64,000 nt of DNA. It comes from Iodobacter fluviatilis. Lineage in GTDB: Bacteria > Pseudomonadota > Gammaproteobacteria > Burkholderiales > Chitinibacteraceae. This document shows, piece by piece, positions 17,407 through 27,270 of this stretch (position 1 is its first letter; each line of letters begins with the position of its first letter). The stretch covers positions 434,001-498,000 of the forward strand of contig NZ_UGHR01000003.1 of assembly GCF_900451195.1 (NCBI RefSeq), in the 5' to 3' direction. The position numbers and the translations under genes were made by a program. The notes beneath the pieces were generated by a model. The model worked only from the letters and a program-made list of their open reading frames with translations, was not told the DNA's origin and ran no database searches.

Positions 17407-17656
17407 TCCAGCCTCCGAAAAATAAAGGGAGGACGATTGATATCAATAAGGATGAAACCCAGCCATAGGCATAAAACAGCAGTTTGCTGTTTAATTATGT
17501 AATGGAGAAGGTGAGCGGGGCTAAGCCCAAAGACACCACACCCTGCGTTGCAGGATATGGCAGATTGAATCTGTTTATCCTGCTATACCGCGGTTACCAA
17601 CACAGATCGATTACATCCGTCGTTGTCCACAGACAGCCTCTTAGATAGTTAATATG
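17407..17656 (-). ncRNA. Long structured 5' leader (candidate cis-regulatory RNA) of the Mg2+ operon
   Basis: The predicted transcript start near 17656 leaves about 250 untranslated bases before the ATG at 17406. On the minus strand it folds by eye into: GCAGGATA / TATCCTGC (8 bp) enclosing CAGA / TCTG; then a GGTG...CACC helix around GGGC / GCCC; then AAACAGCA / TGCTGTTT (17474-17492) followed by TATG, an attenuator-like hairpin; then the GGAGG site. I do not see the conserved GTTAGGTGAGGCTCC of the M-box riboswitch, nor the enteric mgtA leader. Regulatory function is inferred from length, structure and the downstream Mg2+ genes. Confidence 0.45.
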
Positions 17657-17662
17657 CAGGGC

Positions 17663-17690
17663 ATTTTACGGATCAGGTAATGAATGTCAA
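17663..17690 (-). promoter_or_regulatory. Strong sigma-70-type promoter of the Mg2+ transport operon
   Basis: On the minus strand TTGACA (17690-17685) and TAAAAT (17668-17663) are 16 bases apart. It is the best consensus match seen in this window, about 250 bases ahead of the first gene. Confidence 0.65.
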
Positions 17691-17842
17691 CCATAATTGT
17701 TTGATTAATTAATAATAATAGTAATTGAATGCGATGGGCATATCTTCGGTTGTGGAATTAATTAATTTATTTGATTATGAAAAAGTGAAATGAATGGATT
17801 GGGTATATTTATATCCAATTGGTTTATAGGATGCACAGTTTA

Positions 17843-17925
17843 TAGGGTGTACAACGACGAAGTCGTTGCGCACCGATAGCGCATTACAGGCATTGAATCA
17901 TCGTTGGGCGAGTGAAACCCGCGTA
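17843..17925. repeat. Dispersed repeat family C, copy C3
   Basis: Contains GGGTGTACAACGACGAAGTC, then AGCGCATTACAGG, CATTGAATCATCGTTGGGCG and GTGAAACCCGCG. It matches C1 (5339-5424) word by word with substitutions. The rest of 17691-17970 is AT-rich with nothing else I can name. A diverged hairpin core of the same type (AAGGCGGGTTTTCTCACCCT) occurs near 19301-19320. Confidence 0.5.
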
Positions 17926-17970
17926 TTTTTCAGATTTGCTCGCGGCTTGCGCCCGCCCTAAGCCAGACGC

Positions 17971-18621
17971 TCAGGCTGCTTGCCTTGCCGCCACAGTTGC
18001 TGCAAAGGCATCAATAATCGGCTGGAGTTTGCTGTGTTTAAGCTTCAGCGCAGCTTGGTTTACCACAAGGCGGGAGCTGATTTCTCGGATGTCTTCTACG
18101 GCCATCAGATTATTGGCTTTGAGCGTGCTGCCCGTGGATACGAGGTCGACGATGGCATCTGCAAGGCCAACCAGCGGGGCCAGCTCCATCGAGCCGTAGA
18201 GCTTGATTAAATCGACGTGCACGCCCTTATTGGCGAAGTGTTCGCGCGCGCATTCGGTGTATTTTGTGGCGATGCGTAAACGGGCGCCTTGTTTTACCGC
18301 GCCTTCGTAATCAAACCCATTTTGCACGGCCACCATCAGCCGGCATTTGGCGATATCTAAGTCCAGCGGCAGATAAAGGCCAGCGCCACCATGCTCTAGC
18401 AGCACATCCTTACCGGCAATGCCTAAATCTGCTGCACCGTATTGCACATAGGTGGGCACATCGGTTGCACGGACAATAATCAGCCGGACGTCTTCCATAT
18501 TGGTGCCAATAATCAGCTTGCGGCTGGATTCTGGCGCTTCAGAAGGGACAATTCCTGCTGCGGCCAACAGGGGCAGCGTTTCTTCGAAGATACGACCTTT
18601 GGATAGCGCGATGGTGATCAT
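17971..18621 (-). CDS. hisG: ATP phosphoribosyltransferase, short (HisG-S) form
   Basis: First enzyme of histidine synthesis; joins ATP and PRPP. The 216-residue length is that of the short form, which lacks the C-terminal regulatory domain and needs HisZ (encoded elsewhere) for activity and feedback control. Landmarks: [18 protein letters not shown] at the N-terminus, [20 protein letters not shown], and the PRPP loop [16 protein letters not shown]. It is clear of both neighbours: a 159-base gap to the DUF4870-like gene upstream and 564 bases down to the Mg2+ operon. Its usual partner hisD is displaced to 5650-6945. Confidence 0.95.
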   Translation of the reverse strand: MITIALSKGRIFEETLPLLAAAGIVPSEAPESSRKLIIGTNMEDVRLIIVRATDVPTYVQYGAADLGIAGKDVLLEHGGAGLYLPLDLDIAKCRLMVAVQNGFDYEGAVKQGARLRIATKYTECAREHFANKGVHVDLIKLYGSMELAPLVGLADAIVDLVSTGSTLKANNLMAVEDIREISSRLVVNQAALKLKHSKLQPIIDAFAATVAARQAA

Positions 18622-18780
18622 AAATACGTCCGGTAGATTTAATGTGGCAACGACAATGTAATCAGCTTGCTGGCTGATGGCCAGAGAATGACGGTTGATA
18701 TTGCACGCTTTTGTCAGTTACGCCAGCCCGTGTTTCAACGCGTGAATCTCCAGGTGATCTGCGTGCGGGCGTTGATTGGA

Positions 18781-19185
18781 TTACTTAAATAACTTTAAGC
18801 TGACGGGGTATTTGGATGGCCAGCCGTTGATGGCTTTTGCACCTTCCCACAGGGCAAAAATAGCTGAGCCAATGGCAATCCACCAAAGTGGCAGCGGGCT
18901 GTGCACAATAAAGCCAGCCAGCATCGCAAGGGCGTACAGGCAGCCCATCAGCAGCTGAAAATTACATGCGCTGATGGCGTGTTGCTCTACATAGTCAGAA
19001 TGCACACGGGCAAATTGCAGCACGATCAGGGGGATCATCAGGGCCAGTACCGCCATCGGCAGGATGGGGAGCCAGAATACGCCTGCAAGGTGGGCTAAAG
19101 CGGCTGCACCTTTTTCATTTTGCGAAGGCAGGCGTGGCTTATTGTCTTGTTCTTCCGGGGCGGGTTTGGGATTGAAAATCAGCAT
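18781..19185 (-). CDS. DUF4870-like small membrane protein
   Basis: About 134 residues. After a polar N-terminus (residues 1-25) come three hydrophobic segments: LAHLAGVFWLPILPMAVLAL, FQLLMGCLYALAMLAGFIV and LPLWWIAIGSAIFALWEGAK. The middle has the VEQHAISACNFQL motif that I associate with the Tic20/DUF4870 group (H-A-x-x-A-x-N-F-Q-L), an integral membrane family of unknown function. The ATG at 19185 is preferred. Further upstream the frame is open for 35 codons, but that stretch is Cys/Arg-rich and implausible. It sits between murA and hisG on the same strand; no functional link can be read. Confidence 0.7.
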   Translation of the reverse strand: MLIFNPKPAPEEQDNKPRLPSQNEKGAAALAHLAGVFWLPILPMAVLALMIPLIVLQFARVHSDYVEQHAISACNFQLLMGCLYALAMLAGFIVHSPLPLWWIAIGSAIFALWEGAKAINGWPSKYPVSLKLFK

Positions 19186-19510
19186 GGTTATGTCCCAGGG
19201 TCGGTGTGTGTGCAGACTAGGTTTTACCCTAATCTGTCTGCTTATGCAAAGCGGCCAGGAAAAAGTATTTTTGCAAAGCAGCCTGAGCATTTAAGCCAGC
19301 CAAGGCGGGTTTTCTCACCCTAGCTGCTTATGCTAGTAGTCTGTCGGATTTAAGACTGTCCTACTGCGAAAATACCGGATTGGGCCATATTTCGAGCTTT
19401 TTATCGCTACATGCCCGCTATTCGCCTCAAAAAATCTCAAAATCTGTCTCAAACCGGATGTTTTCTCGCTACGGACGTTCAAGTCCGACAGGCTGCCCGC
19501 CAGATTCTAC

Positions 19511-20954
<1,444 letters not shown>

Positions 20955-20958
<4 letters not shown>

Positions 20959-21200
20959 ACTACACGCTCTGCCCATTCGGCTGGCGTGAGCGTTTTTTCC
21001 AGCGACAGGGCGTGTAATTCACCCGAATCAATTTCTGGTTTAACCGCGTCTTTTACTAAACGGTGGCGGGCCAGCAGGCCAAGGCCTTCAAAGCGGGGGG
21101 ATGCGATACGCGCATAAAAATGATGACCATCGCCTGTTACTTCAACCGCAGTGGCGCTGAGGCGATCGGTAAGTAAGGCTTGTACTGATTCGGGAGTCAT
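20955..21200 (-). CDS. ibaG: BolA-family protein IbaG
   Basis: 81 residues, the size of IbaG/YrbA rather than the longer BolA. The BolA fold motifs HHFYARIASPRFEGLGLLAR and RHRLVKDAVK are clear, with the invariant His of the RHRLV loop that helps bind a [2Fe-2S] cluster together with a monothiol glutaredoxin. In the family, IbaG responds to acid stress. The ABC permease gene ends 4 bases upstream of its start, and the small membrane gene overlaps its end. Confidence 0.92.
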
Positions 21201-21204
21201 GGGG

Positions 21205-21960
21205 TTATTGCCTTAATTTGTAACCAGATTTAATCAATGCGTAGGCAGCGCTGCCTACAATCACTAAAGAAAGCGCTGCAACGGCTAAAGCATGCCATGG
21301 CGATACATCGCTTACGCCAAAAAAGCCGTAGCGAAAACCGTCAATCATATAAAAAATTGGGTTCCAGGCCGATACGCCCTGCCAGAAGGCAGGCAGGCTG
21401 TGAATGGAATAGAACACGCCGGATAAAAACGTCAGCGGCATAATCAGAAAATTTTGAAATGCAGCCAGCTGGTCATATTTTTCTGCCCAGATGCCCGCCA
21501 GAATGCCTAGGGCAGCCATCAGTGCCGAGCTGGTCAGTGCAAAGACTAAAATCCACAGCGGATGAGCAAAAGCCGGTAGGTTAAACCACATGGTGACTAA
21601 TAAAACGCCCGCACCCACCACAAGCCCGCGCACCATGGCCGCCAGCATATAGGCAAGAAAAAACTCCATATGTGAAAGCGGTGGCAAAAGGGCAAAAATC
21701 AGGCTGCCAGTCACTTTGGATTGAATCAGGCTGGAGGATGAATTGGCAAAGCTGTTTTGCAGCACCGACATCATCACCAGGCCCGGAATCAGAAAAGCGG
21801 TGTATTGCACGCCAGGATAGGGCTCGACATGGCTGTCGAGTACATGGGCAAAAATCAGCAGGTACATCAGCGCAGTGAGCACAGGCGCTGCTACGGTTTG
21901 AAAAGCAACTTTCCAAAAGCGCAGTACTTCTTTGTAAAACAGCGTGTAAAAACCTTGCAT
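21205..21960 (-). CDS. yadH: ABC-2 type transporter permease (YadH-like)
   Basis: A 251-residue, six-helix membrane protein of the ABC-2 (YadH/NodJ/DrrB) family: FLIPGLVMMSVLQNSFANSS after helix 2, then the LPLTFLSGVFYSI-type segment (here MPLTFLSGVFYS) before the last helices, followed by NPIFYMIDGFRYGFFG. Works with the ATPase encoded just upstream. Substrate unknown; location between mla genes and ibaG/murA suggests envelope lipid or polymer export (inference). Confidence 0.88.
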   Translation of the reverse strand: MQGFYTLFYKEVLRFWKVAFQTVAAPVLTALMYLLIFAHVLDSHVEPYPGVQYTAFLIPGLVMMSVLQNSFANSSSSLIQSKVTGSLIFALLPPLSHMEFFLAYMLAAMVRGLVVGAGVLLVTMWFNLPAFAHPLWILVFALTSSALMAALGILAGIWAEKYDQLAAFQNFLIMPLTFLSGVFYSIHSLPAFWQGVSAWNPIFYMIDGFRYGFFGVSDVSPWHALAVAALSLVIVGSAAYALIKSGYKLRQ

Positions 21961-22011
21961 AGTGTCTTCTTGTCGCAGATGGTGTATAGGCCGTGATGTG
22001 CTGGTGGCGAA

Positions 22012-22908
22012 TTAGCTGCCAGACATCATGTCGACAAAAATCGTTTCCAGATCGGCCTTGCCTACTTCGATATCTCTGAGCTGAACCGAGTTATTTCTGA
22101 GCTCGGTTAGGATGGCTTCCAGATCTTTGCAATCTGCAAGTTTGAGCTCAAAGCCGTTGTCACGCTCGCAAATCAGCAGCGGGGCAAGGGATGCGGGCAG
22201 TACGGCAGGCTTAATCTTGATAAATAACTCGCGTGCCGCACCGCGGCTCATCAGCGTATCTTTGTTTTCAAGGGAAATCAGCTCGCCTTTTTTTAGCATG
22301 GCGATGCGATTGCACAGGGTTTCGGCTTCTTCTAAATAATGCGTTGTCAGCACAATGGTGTGGCCGTCGCTATTAAGGCGGCGGATAAAATCCCATAGTG
22401 TTTTGCGCAGCTCTACGTCCACACCTGCGGTGGGCTCATCCAGTACGATGACGGGCGGGCGGTGCACCAAGGCTTGTGCCACCATCACACGGCGCTTCAT
22501 GCCGCCGGATAAGGCCCGCATATTGGTGTTGGCTTTGTCGGTAAGGCCCAGATTAGCGAGAATCTCGTCAATCCAGTCGCCATTATTGCGCAGGCCAAAA
22601 TAGCCGGATTGAAATGTCAGCGTTTCGCGTACGGTAAAAAAGGGATCGAAGACCAGCTCTTGCGGAACAATGCCTACCGCCCGGCGGGCTTCACGGTAGT
22701 CTTTCTGAACATCAAAGCCCATCACAGAAATATGCCCGGATGTGGGCCGGGATAAGCCTGCCAGGGCAGAGATCAGCGTGGTTTTACCGGCACCATTGGG
22801 GCCCAGCAGGGCAAAAAAATCACCCTGCTCTACCGTAAAGCTCACGCCTTTCAGGGCATGGAAATCGCCGAATTGCTTGGCTACTGATTCAAAAACAATT
22901 GCGCTCAA
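22012..22908 (-). CDS. yadG: ABC transporter ATPase (YadG-like)
   Basis: 298 residues. Walker A GPNGAGKTT at about 36-44, Q-loop VGIVPQELVFDPF, signature LSGGMKRRVMVAQAL, Walker B VIVLDEPTAGVD and H-loop LTTHYLEEAE. The DEPTAGVD and Y-L-E-E-A-E forms are typical of YadG and drug- or lipid-type ABC-2 ATPases. It begins 4 bases inside mlaA (overlap 22905-22908) and is followed after 51 bases by its permease. Confidence 0.92.
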   Translation of the reverse strand: MSAIVFESVAKQFGDFHALKGVSFTVEQGDFFALLGPNGAGKTTLISALAGLSRPTSGHISVMGFDVQKDYREARRAVGIVPQELVFDPFFTVRETLTFQSGYFGLRNNGDWIDEILANLGLTDKANTNMRALSGGMKRRVMVAQALVHRPPVIVLDEPTAGVDVELRKTLWDFIRRLNSDGHTIVLTTHYLEEAETLCNRIAMLKKGELISLENKDTLMSRGAARELFIKIKPAVLPASLAPLLICERDNGFELKLADCKDLEAILTELRNNSVQLRDIEVGKADLETIFVDMMSGS

Positions 22909-23711
22909 GGGGCTACCCCGGCAACAGCGCTTGCTGGCAGGCTGGCAGGTGCGCTTGCAGCAGATGCATTTGCACGCTGCTCTTTCGCAGCATCAATCGC
23001 ATCCAGCTCTTCGTCTGTTGGGCCTAATTGCAGAGGCTTGGGAGGATTGCCATCCCATACTCTGAAGTATCTGCGCTGCAGATAGGCGTCGCGTATATAG
23101 GCGTAGGGATCGGCTTGTGAATTAATCAGCTGATCCAGCGGCAGCAGCTGGCGGCGCTGTTCTATGCCCCATGCGCCATAGCGAATCACTTGAGTGCTTA
23201 GCTCTTGGGTGCCATCCCAGATATCTAATGGATCAGCAAAGAAGCGTACCGCTAAATCGCTGCTGTCTCTGAGCGTGGTTGGGCCACGAAAAGGAATCAT
23301 TAAATAGGGACCAGAACCCATTCCCCAGCTGCCCAGAGCCTGGCCAATGTCTTCGTCGCTTTTTTTGAGGCCCATATCGCTGGCCCAGTCGACTAAGCCA
23401 AACATGCCTAGTGTGGTGTTAACCAATACACGGCCCATGCTGTGGCCCGCTTCGCTGCCTTTGCCTTGGAGCAGTGCACCAAACGATGCAAAAAAATCAT
23501 CGATATTGTCAAAGAAATTACTCGCACCCTGCTTAACAGGGCCAGGTGAGTATTTTTCGTGAGCTTCAGCGGCGGGTTTAACAACAGCTTTATCTATCGT
23601 GTTGTTAAACGCATAAATACCGCGATTCACAGGCTCGATAGGGTCGTAGTTATTCTGTGGCGTCGCACATGCGCCAAGCAGGAGGGCAAAAAAAGGAAGA
23701 AGACGGCGCAT
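22905..23711 (-). CDS. mlaA: Outer-membrane lipoprotein MlaA (VacJ family)
   Basis: 268 residues. Lipoprotein signal with lipobox LLGAC (Cys15), then NNYDPIEPVNRGIYAFNN, the MlaA hallmark, and later GQALGSWGMGSGPYLMIPF and RDSSDLAVRFF. MlaA sits in the outer membrane with porin partners and removes mislocalised phospholipids from the outer leaflet, passing them to MlaC. The C-terminus has an Ala/Ser-rich tail of about 30 residues beyond the conserved core. Last gene of the mlaFEDCBA series; the gap from mlaB is 98 bases. Confidence 0.94.
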   Translation of the reverse strand: MRRLLPFFALLLGACATPQNNYDPIEPVNRGIYAFNNTIDKAVVKPAAEAHEKYSPGPVKQGASNFFDNIDDFFASFGALLQGKGSEAGHSMGRVLVNTTLGMFGLVDWASDMGLKKSDEDIGQALGSWGMGSGPYLMIPFRGPTTLRDSSDLAVRFFADPLDIWDGTQELSTQVIRYGAWGIEQRRQLLPLDQLINSQADPYAYIRDAYLQRRYFRVWDGNPPKPLQLGPTDEELDAIDAAKEQRANASAASAPASLPASAVAGVAP

Positions 23712-23809
23712 GTGTGTCGTAAATAAGTGAGCAAGGTCGATATTCTAGGCTGATTTGCAGCTTAGCGCTGCTTTATAGAACAGCGCTCAGTGCAATCAGG
23801 GCTGAAAAT

Positions 23810-24085
23810 TTATATCTGCTTACTCAGTGGTAAAAGAATATCTACTTCGTAGAGGCGAATTAAACCGGCCAGCCCCTCTGGTACTCCGGAGAATTGCAAT
23901 TCTGCCCCTTGCTTCTGGGCAGTGCGCATCCAGTGCAGGAGCAGTGCAACTGCACTGGAATCTGCTGCTGTGATTTGGCTTAAGTCTACATTCAGCTGCT
24001 CGCCTTGCCCCAAGCTGGGCAATGTGGCGAGCTGGCGGCTTGCGGATTCAAGCGTAAGCACCCCATTGGGCTGAAATGTTTTCAT
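23810..24085 (-). CDS. mlaB: MlaB-like STAS-domain protein
   Basis: 91 residues, a single STAS domain: LNVDLSQITAADSSAVALLL contains the conserved D-S-S loop. In E. coli, MlaB binds the ATPase MlaF and is needed for assembly of the MlaFEDB complex. It starts 4 bases before the end of mlaC (ATGA-type overlap). Confidence 0.85.
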   Translation of the reverse strand: MKTFQPNGVLTLESASRQLATLPSLGQGEQLNVDLSQITAADSSAVALLLHWMRTAQKQGAELQFSGVPEGLAGLIRLYEVDILLPLSKQI

Positions 24086-24684
24086 TTGCTGGCGTTACGC
24101 TGTGCGTTGTTGCGATCAGATAATTGTTTGATGAGGCCATCAAGGCCATCTTTACGAATGATGGCATTAAACTGATTACGGTTATTATTAATAAAACTAA
24201 TGCCATCGACAGCGATGTCGTAAGTTTTCCAGCCTGCCTCGGTTTTTTCAAAGCTAAAATCAAGCGGGATAGGCTTTTGGCCTGGCAGGCTGACTTCGGT
24301 CAGTACGACCATTTCACTGGAGTCGTTACCCGCGCGCGTGCCTTTTACATCAACCTGTGCGTTTTTGTAGATAGACAGCGCAGAGAAGTAAGTGCGAACC
24401 AGCATGGTACGGAATTCGCGTGTTAAAGCTTGCTGTTGTTCCGGCGTTGCTGTTTTCCAGTTGCGCCCGACGGCCAGCATGGTCATACGGTTGTAGTCAG
24501 CCAGCGGCGCAACCCGTGTGTCGACTAAATCTCTGGCTTTCAGCTGATCTTTATCGTTTTTCCTGATGATTTCCAGCACATCACGGCTGACATTTTTTAC
24601 AATTAATTCTGGCGATTCAACTGGCGCGGCAAGGCTGCAGGTGGCGATAAAACCCATTGAGAGGGCGAGGATCCATTTTTTCAT
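24082..24684 (-). CDS. mlaC: Periplasmic phospholipid-binding protein MlaC
   Basis: About 200 residues from the ATG at 24684, with signal peptide MKKWILALSMGFIATCSLAA. The MlaC/Ttg2D family segments RVAPLADYNRMTMLAVGRNW, FRTMLVRTYFSAL, GWKTYDIAVDGISFINNNR and QFNAIIRKDGLDGLI are present. It ferries phospholipids between MlaA in the outer membrane and MlaFEDB in the inner membrane. A longer frame to 24717 exists, but the signal peptide argues for 24684. Confidence 0.93.
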   Translation of the reverse strand: MKKWILALSMGFIATCSLAAPVESPELIVKNVSRDVLEIIRKNDKDQLKARDLVDTRVAPLADYNRMTMLAVGRNWKTATPEQQQALTREFRTMLVRTYFSALSIYKNAQVDVKGTRAGNDSSEMVVLTEVSLPGQKPIPLDFSFEKTEAGWKTYDIAVDGISFINNNRNQFNAIIRKDGLDGLIKQLSDRNNAQRNASK

Positions 24685-24713
24685 TTTGTGTACTCCATTG
24701 ATATTGCTTACGA

Positions 24714-25181
24714 TCATTTCTCAGCAGCGGTTTCTGCTTTGTTAAACAGCACCCGGCTGATCAATTGCTCCAGCACGATGGCTGAAGAAGTAATGGTGAA
24801 GCTATTTCCAGCCTGAAGCATTTTGTCGTCTGCGCCGGATGTTACGCCGATGTATTGTTCACCCAAAAGGCCCGAGGTGAGGATTTCAGCAGAAGCATCT
24901 TTGCTGAAATGATAGCGACTATCCATATCCAGCTTCACCCGTGCAACGTAACGCTCTGTATCCAGAGTGATACTACTCACACGGCCAACCAAAACCCCGG
25001 CACTTTTTACAGGGGCTCGTACTTTAAGCCCGCCTACATTGTCAAAATTAGCCGTAAGCTCGTAGCTGTTGGACGCTGGTAAAGTAGTTTGGCTGCTGAC
25101 GCGCAAAGATAAAAACAGCAAGGCGGCAATGCCTGCAGCGGCAAACAGACCTACCCAGAAATCAATCATGCCTCTTTTCAT
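24714..25181 (-). CDS. mlaD: MCE-domain protein MlaD
   Basis: 155 residues from the ATG at 25181, preceded by AAGGGG. One N-terminal membrane helix (FWVGLFAAAGIAALLFLSLR), then an MCE domain: YELTANFDNVGGLKVRAPVK, VLVGRVSSITLD, GLLGEQYIGVTSG. MlaD forms the hexameric periplasmic ring above MlaE. The C-terminal Ala/Glu tail is short, as usual. An upstream in-frame extension of 40 codons is rejected because it would precede the membrane helix with an Arg/Cys-rich stretch. Confidence 0.94.
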   Translation of the reverse strand: MKRGMIDFWVGLFAAAGIAALLFLSLRVSSQTTLPASNSYELTANFDNVGGLKVRAPVKSAGVLVGRVSSITLDTERYVARVKLDMDSRYHFSKDASAEILTSGLLGEQYIGVTSGADDKMLQAGNSFTITSSAIVLEQLISRVLFNKAETAAEK

Positions 25182-25245
25182 TTTAATACCCCTTAGACAC
25201 TTAATAGCGGATGAACCGGCCATAAGCCGGGCCATCCGGAAATTC

Positions 25246-26040
25246 TTAAATTCCTCTGAACATAAAGGCGGTGAGCACAAAGTCCAGCGCCAGAATGACA
25301 AGTGAGCTGGTCACAACCGTACGGGTTGTTGCTCCAGATACGCCCTCAGCGGTGGGCGGCGCATCATACCCTTCAAAGACGGCAATGAGTGAGATGGCAA
25401 TACCAAATACCACGCTCTTGATCACGCCGTTGATCACATCTTGGCGAAAATCCACAGCGCTTTGCATTTGCGACCAAAAAGCGCCTTCATCCAGGCCAAG
25501 CAGCTTTACCCCAATCAGATAGCCGCCAAAAATACCCATTGCACTAAACATGGCCGCCAGCAGAGGCATAGAGATCACGCCCCCCCAGAAACGCGGTGCA
25601 ACGACGCGGGCGATGGGGTTAACGGCCATCATTTCCATTGCAGCCAGTTGTTCTGTGGCTTTCATTAGGCCAATTTCTGCGGTAATGGCCGAGCCCGCAC
25701 GGCTGGCAAACAGTAAAGCCCCCACCACAGGCCCTAGCTCCCTGACCAAAGACAGTGCAACTAAAATGCCCAACGATTCGGTTGCACCAAAGCGCTGCAG
25801 CGTATCAAAACCTTGCAGGGCCAATACCATGCCTACAAACAGGCCTGATACCGCAATAATCAATACAGAGAGTACCCCTGCAAACCAAATTTCACGCATT
25901 GTAAGCTGAAACCTGAGCAAGGAGGTAGGGGAATGACGCAGGATAGCCAGCATAAAGCGGCAGGCAAAGCCCAGCTTGATGATGATGTTGCTGAACGGCC
26001 GGCCAAATTTTGAGATGGCATTAAACAGATAATTAAGCAC
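25246..26040 (-). CDS. mlaE: Phospholipid ABC transporter permease MlaE
   Basis: About 264 residues if started at GTG 26040, which has GGAG seven bases upstream and overlaps the mlaF end by 8 bases; this gives the family length. The hydrophobic permease contains LGPVVGALLFASRAGSAITA, the MlaE/YrbE hallmark with the E-I-G-x-M-x-x-T-E-Q motif (AEIGLMKATEQLAAMEMM) right after. Inner-membrane core of the Mla lipid transporter. Confidence 0.93.
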   Translation of the reverse strand: MLNYLFNAISKFGRPFSNIIIKLGFACRFMLAILRHSPTSLLRFQLTMREIWFAGVLSVLIIAVSGLFVGMVLALQGFDTLQRFGATESLGILVALSLVRELGPVVGALLFASRAGSAITAEIGLMKATEQLAAMEMMAVNPIARVVAPRFWGGVISMPLLAAMFSAMGIFGGYLIGVKLLGLDEGAFWSQMQSAVDFRQDVINGVIKSVVFGIAISLIAVFEGYDAPPTAEGVSGATTRTVVTSSLVILALDFVLTAFMFRGI

Positions 26041-26842
26041 GGCGAGGCTCCAATCCCAGATCGCTGGCATAGGGGAGAGCGGGTTTGTGGAAAGGCACAG
26101 GGCCGTCTGTTTCCCCATTGATAAACTGTTTTACAAAAGGGTGAGTTGATGAACGAACTTGCTCAGGCGTACCTTCGGCCACTATTTTGCCGTCAGCCAG
26201 AAAATAGACGTAGTCCACAATCGACAGCGATTCTTCAACATCGTGCGTCACAATCACCGATGCCGTGCCAAGGGCATCATTTAAATTACGGATCAGCTGG
26301 CCGATAGTGGCGAGCGAAATGGGATCTAAACCCGTAAATGGCTCGTCATAAAGCATCACAGCAGGGTCAAGTGCAATTGCCCTTGCCAATGCCACACGCC
26401 TTGCCATACCGCCAGACAGCTCTGATGGCATCTGATCACTGACGCCGCGTAAGCCCACGGCATTTAGTTTCATCAGCACTAAATCACGAATCATGGATTC
26501 GGGCAGATTGCTGCGCTCTCTGAGTGGAAAAGCCACGTTATCGAATACAGATAAATCAGTAAAAAGTGCGCCAAACTGAAACAACATGCCCAGTTTTTTA
26601 CGCATTTTGTAAAGACTGGCCTCGTTCATCCTGCCCACATCCTCTCCGGCAACCGTCAGCTTGCCCAGATGGGGCTGAATTTGCCCGCCAATCAACTTGA
26701 GGATGGTGGTTTTGCCCGAGCCGGATCCACCCATGATGGCAACGACCTGGCCGGGCTTGATGCTCAGTGAGACATCGGTAAGCACCGGACGTTCACCGTA
26801 AGCAAAGCTCACATTCTCAAACTGGACCAGCGAGGAAGGCAT
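26033..26842 (-). CDS. mlaF: Phospholipid ABC transporter ATPase MlaF
   Basis: About 269 residues from the ATG at 26842 (an ATG 21 bases earlier is possible). Walker A GGSGSGKTT, the LFQFGALFTDLSVFDNVAFP Q-loop region typical of MlaF, signature LSGGMARRVALARAI, Walker B VMLYDEPFTGLDP, and H-loop VTHDVEES. First gene of the mlaFEDCBA operon, which maintains outer-membrane lipid asymmetry. Its promoter should lie in the roughly 430-base gap before the divergent msh cluster. Confidence 0.95.
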   Translation of the reverse strand: MPSSLVQFENVSFAYGERPVLTDVSLSIKPGQVVAIMGGSGSGKTTILKLIGGQIQPHLGKLTVAGEDVGRMNEASLYKMRKKLGMLFQFGALFTDLSVFDNVAFPLRERSNLPESMIRDLVLMKLNAVGLRGVSDQMPSELSGGMARRVALARAIALDPAVMLYDEPFTGLDPISLATIGQLIRNLNDALGTASVIVTHDVEESLSIVDYVYFLADGKIVAEGTPEQVRSSTHPFVKQFINGETDGPVPFHKPALPYASDLGLEPRRA

Positions 26843-27270
26843 GGTGCACGATACTCTTGGCATAAAAAGGGGGTATTGTAGGTGGGTCTGGCCTGATCAG
26901 GTAGGTTAACTTTGTATGAAAATGTATGGAATTATTGCCATGCAACAAAGCTGGCATCTCACGGCAAGTCTTGTATCACCTTTGCTGCCGGGGAATCCGC
27001 AGCAATTCTCGTGTTTTTCGCCCCGATAAACCCGCCAAAAATGGCATGCAAACATACGAAAAAACAACATTTCTATTGCCTTTATTCCTGCTGGTTTTAA
27101 ATTTAATTCCCTCTTTATTTCATGACTGATGAGCATTGCAGCTGCGGCGCTCACTCTGCAGCGTTTTATTGCGCTCAGGCAAAGACCTGTCCGTCCAGAT
27201 ATTTGTTTAATTTTTACTGAATCCTCGTACTAGTATGAAAGCAAGCGTTCATCCATAGACAGGATCATCA
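26843..27270. other. Divergent promoter region between mlaF and mshM
   Basis: A 428-base gap separating the leftward mla operon from the rightward pilus operon. Short open frames here have no ribosome-binding sites or recognisable products. A TAGTAT hexamer at 27231-27236 could be a -10 element for mshM, but no well-spaced -35 is visible. I see no strong hairpin or repeat. Confidence 0.4.

Noticed and set aside
17407..17656. M-box, yybP-ykoY or guanidine riboswitch upstream of the Mg2+ operon
   Set aside because: I could not find the conserved cores (GTTAGGTGAGGCTCC, GGGGAGTA, or the ykkC core words); left as an unassigned leader.
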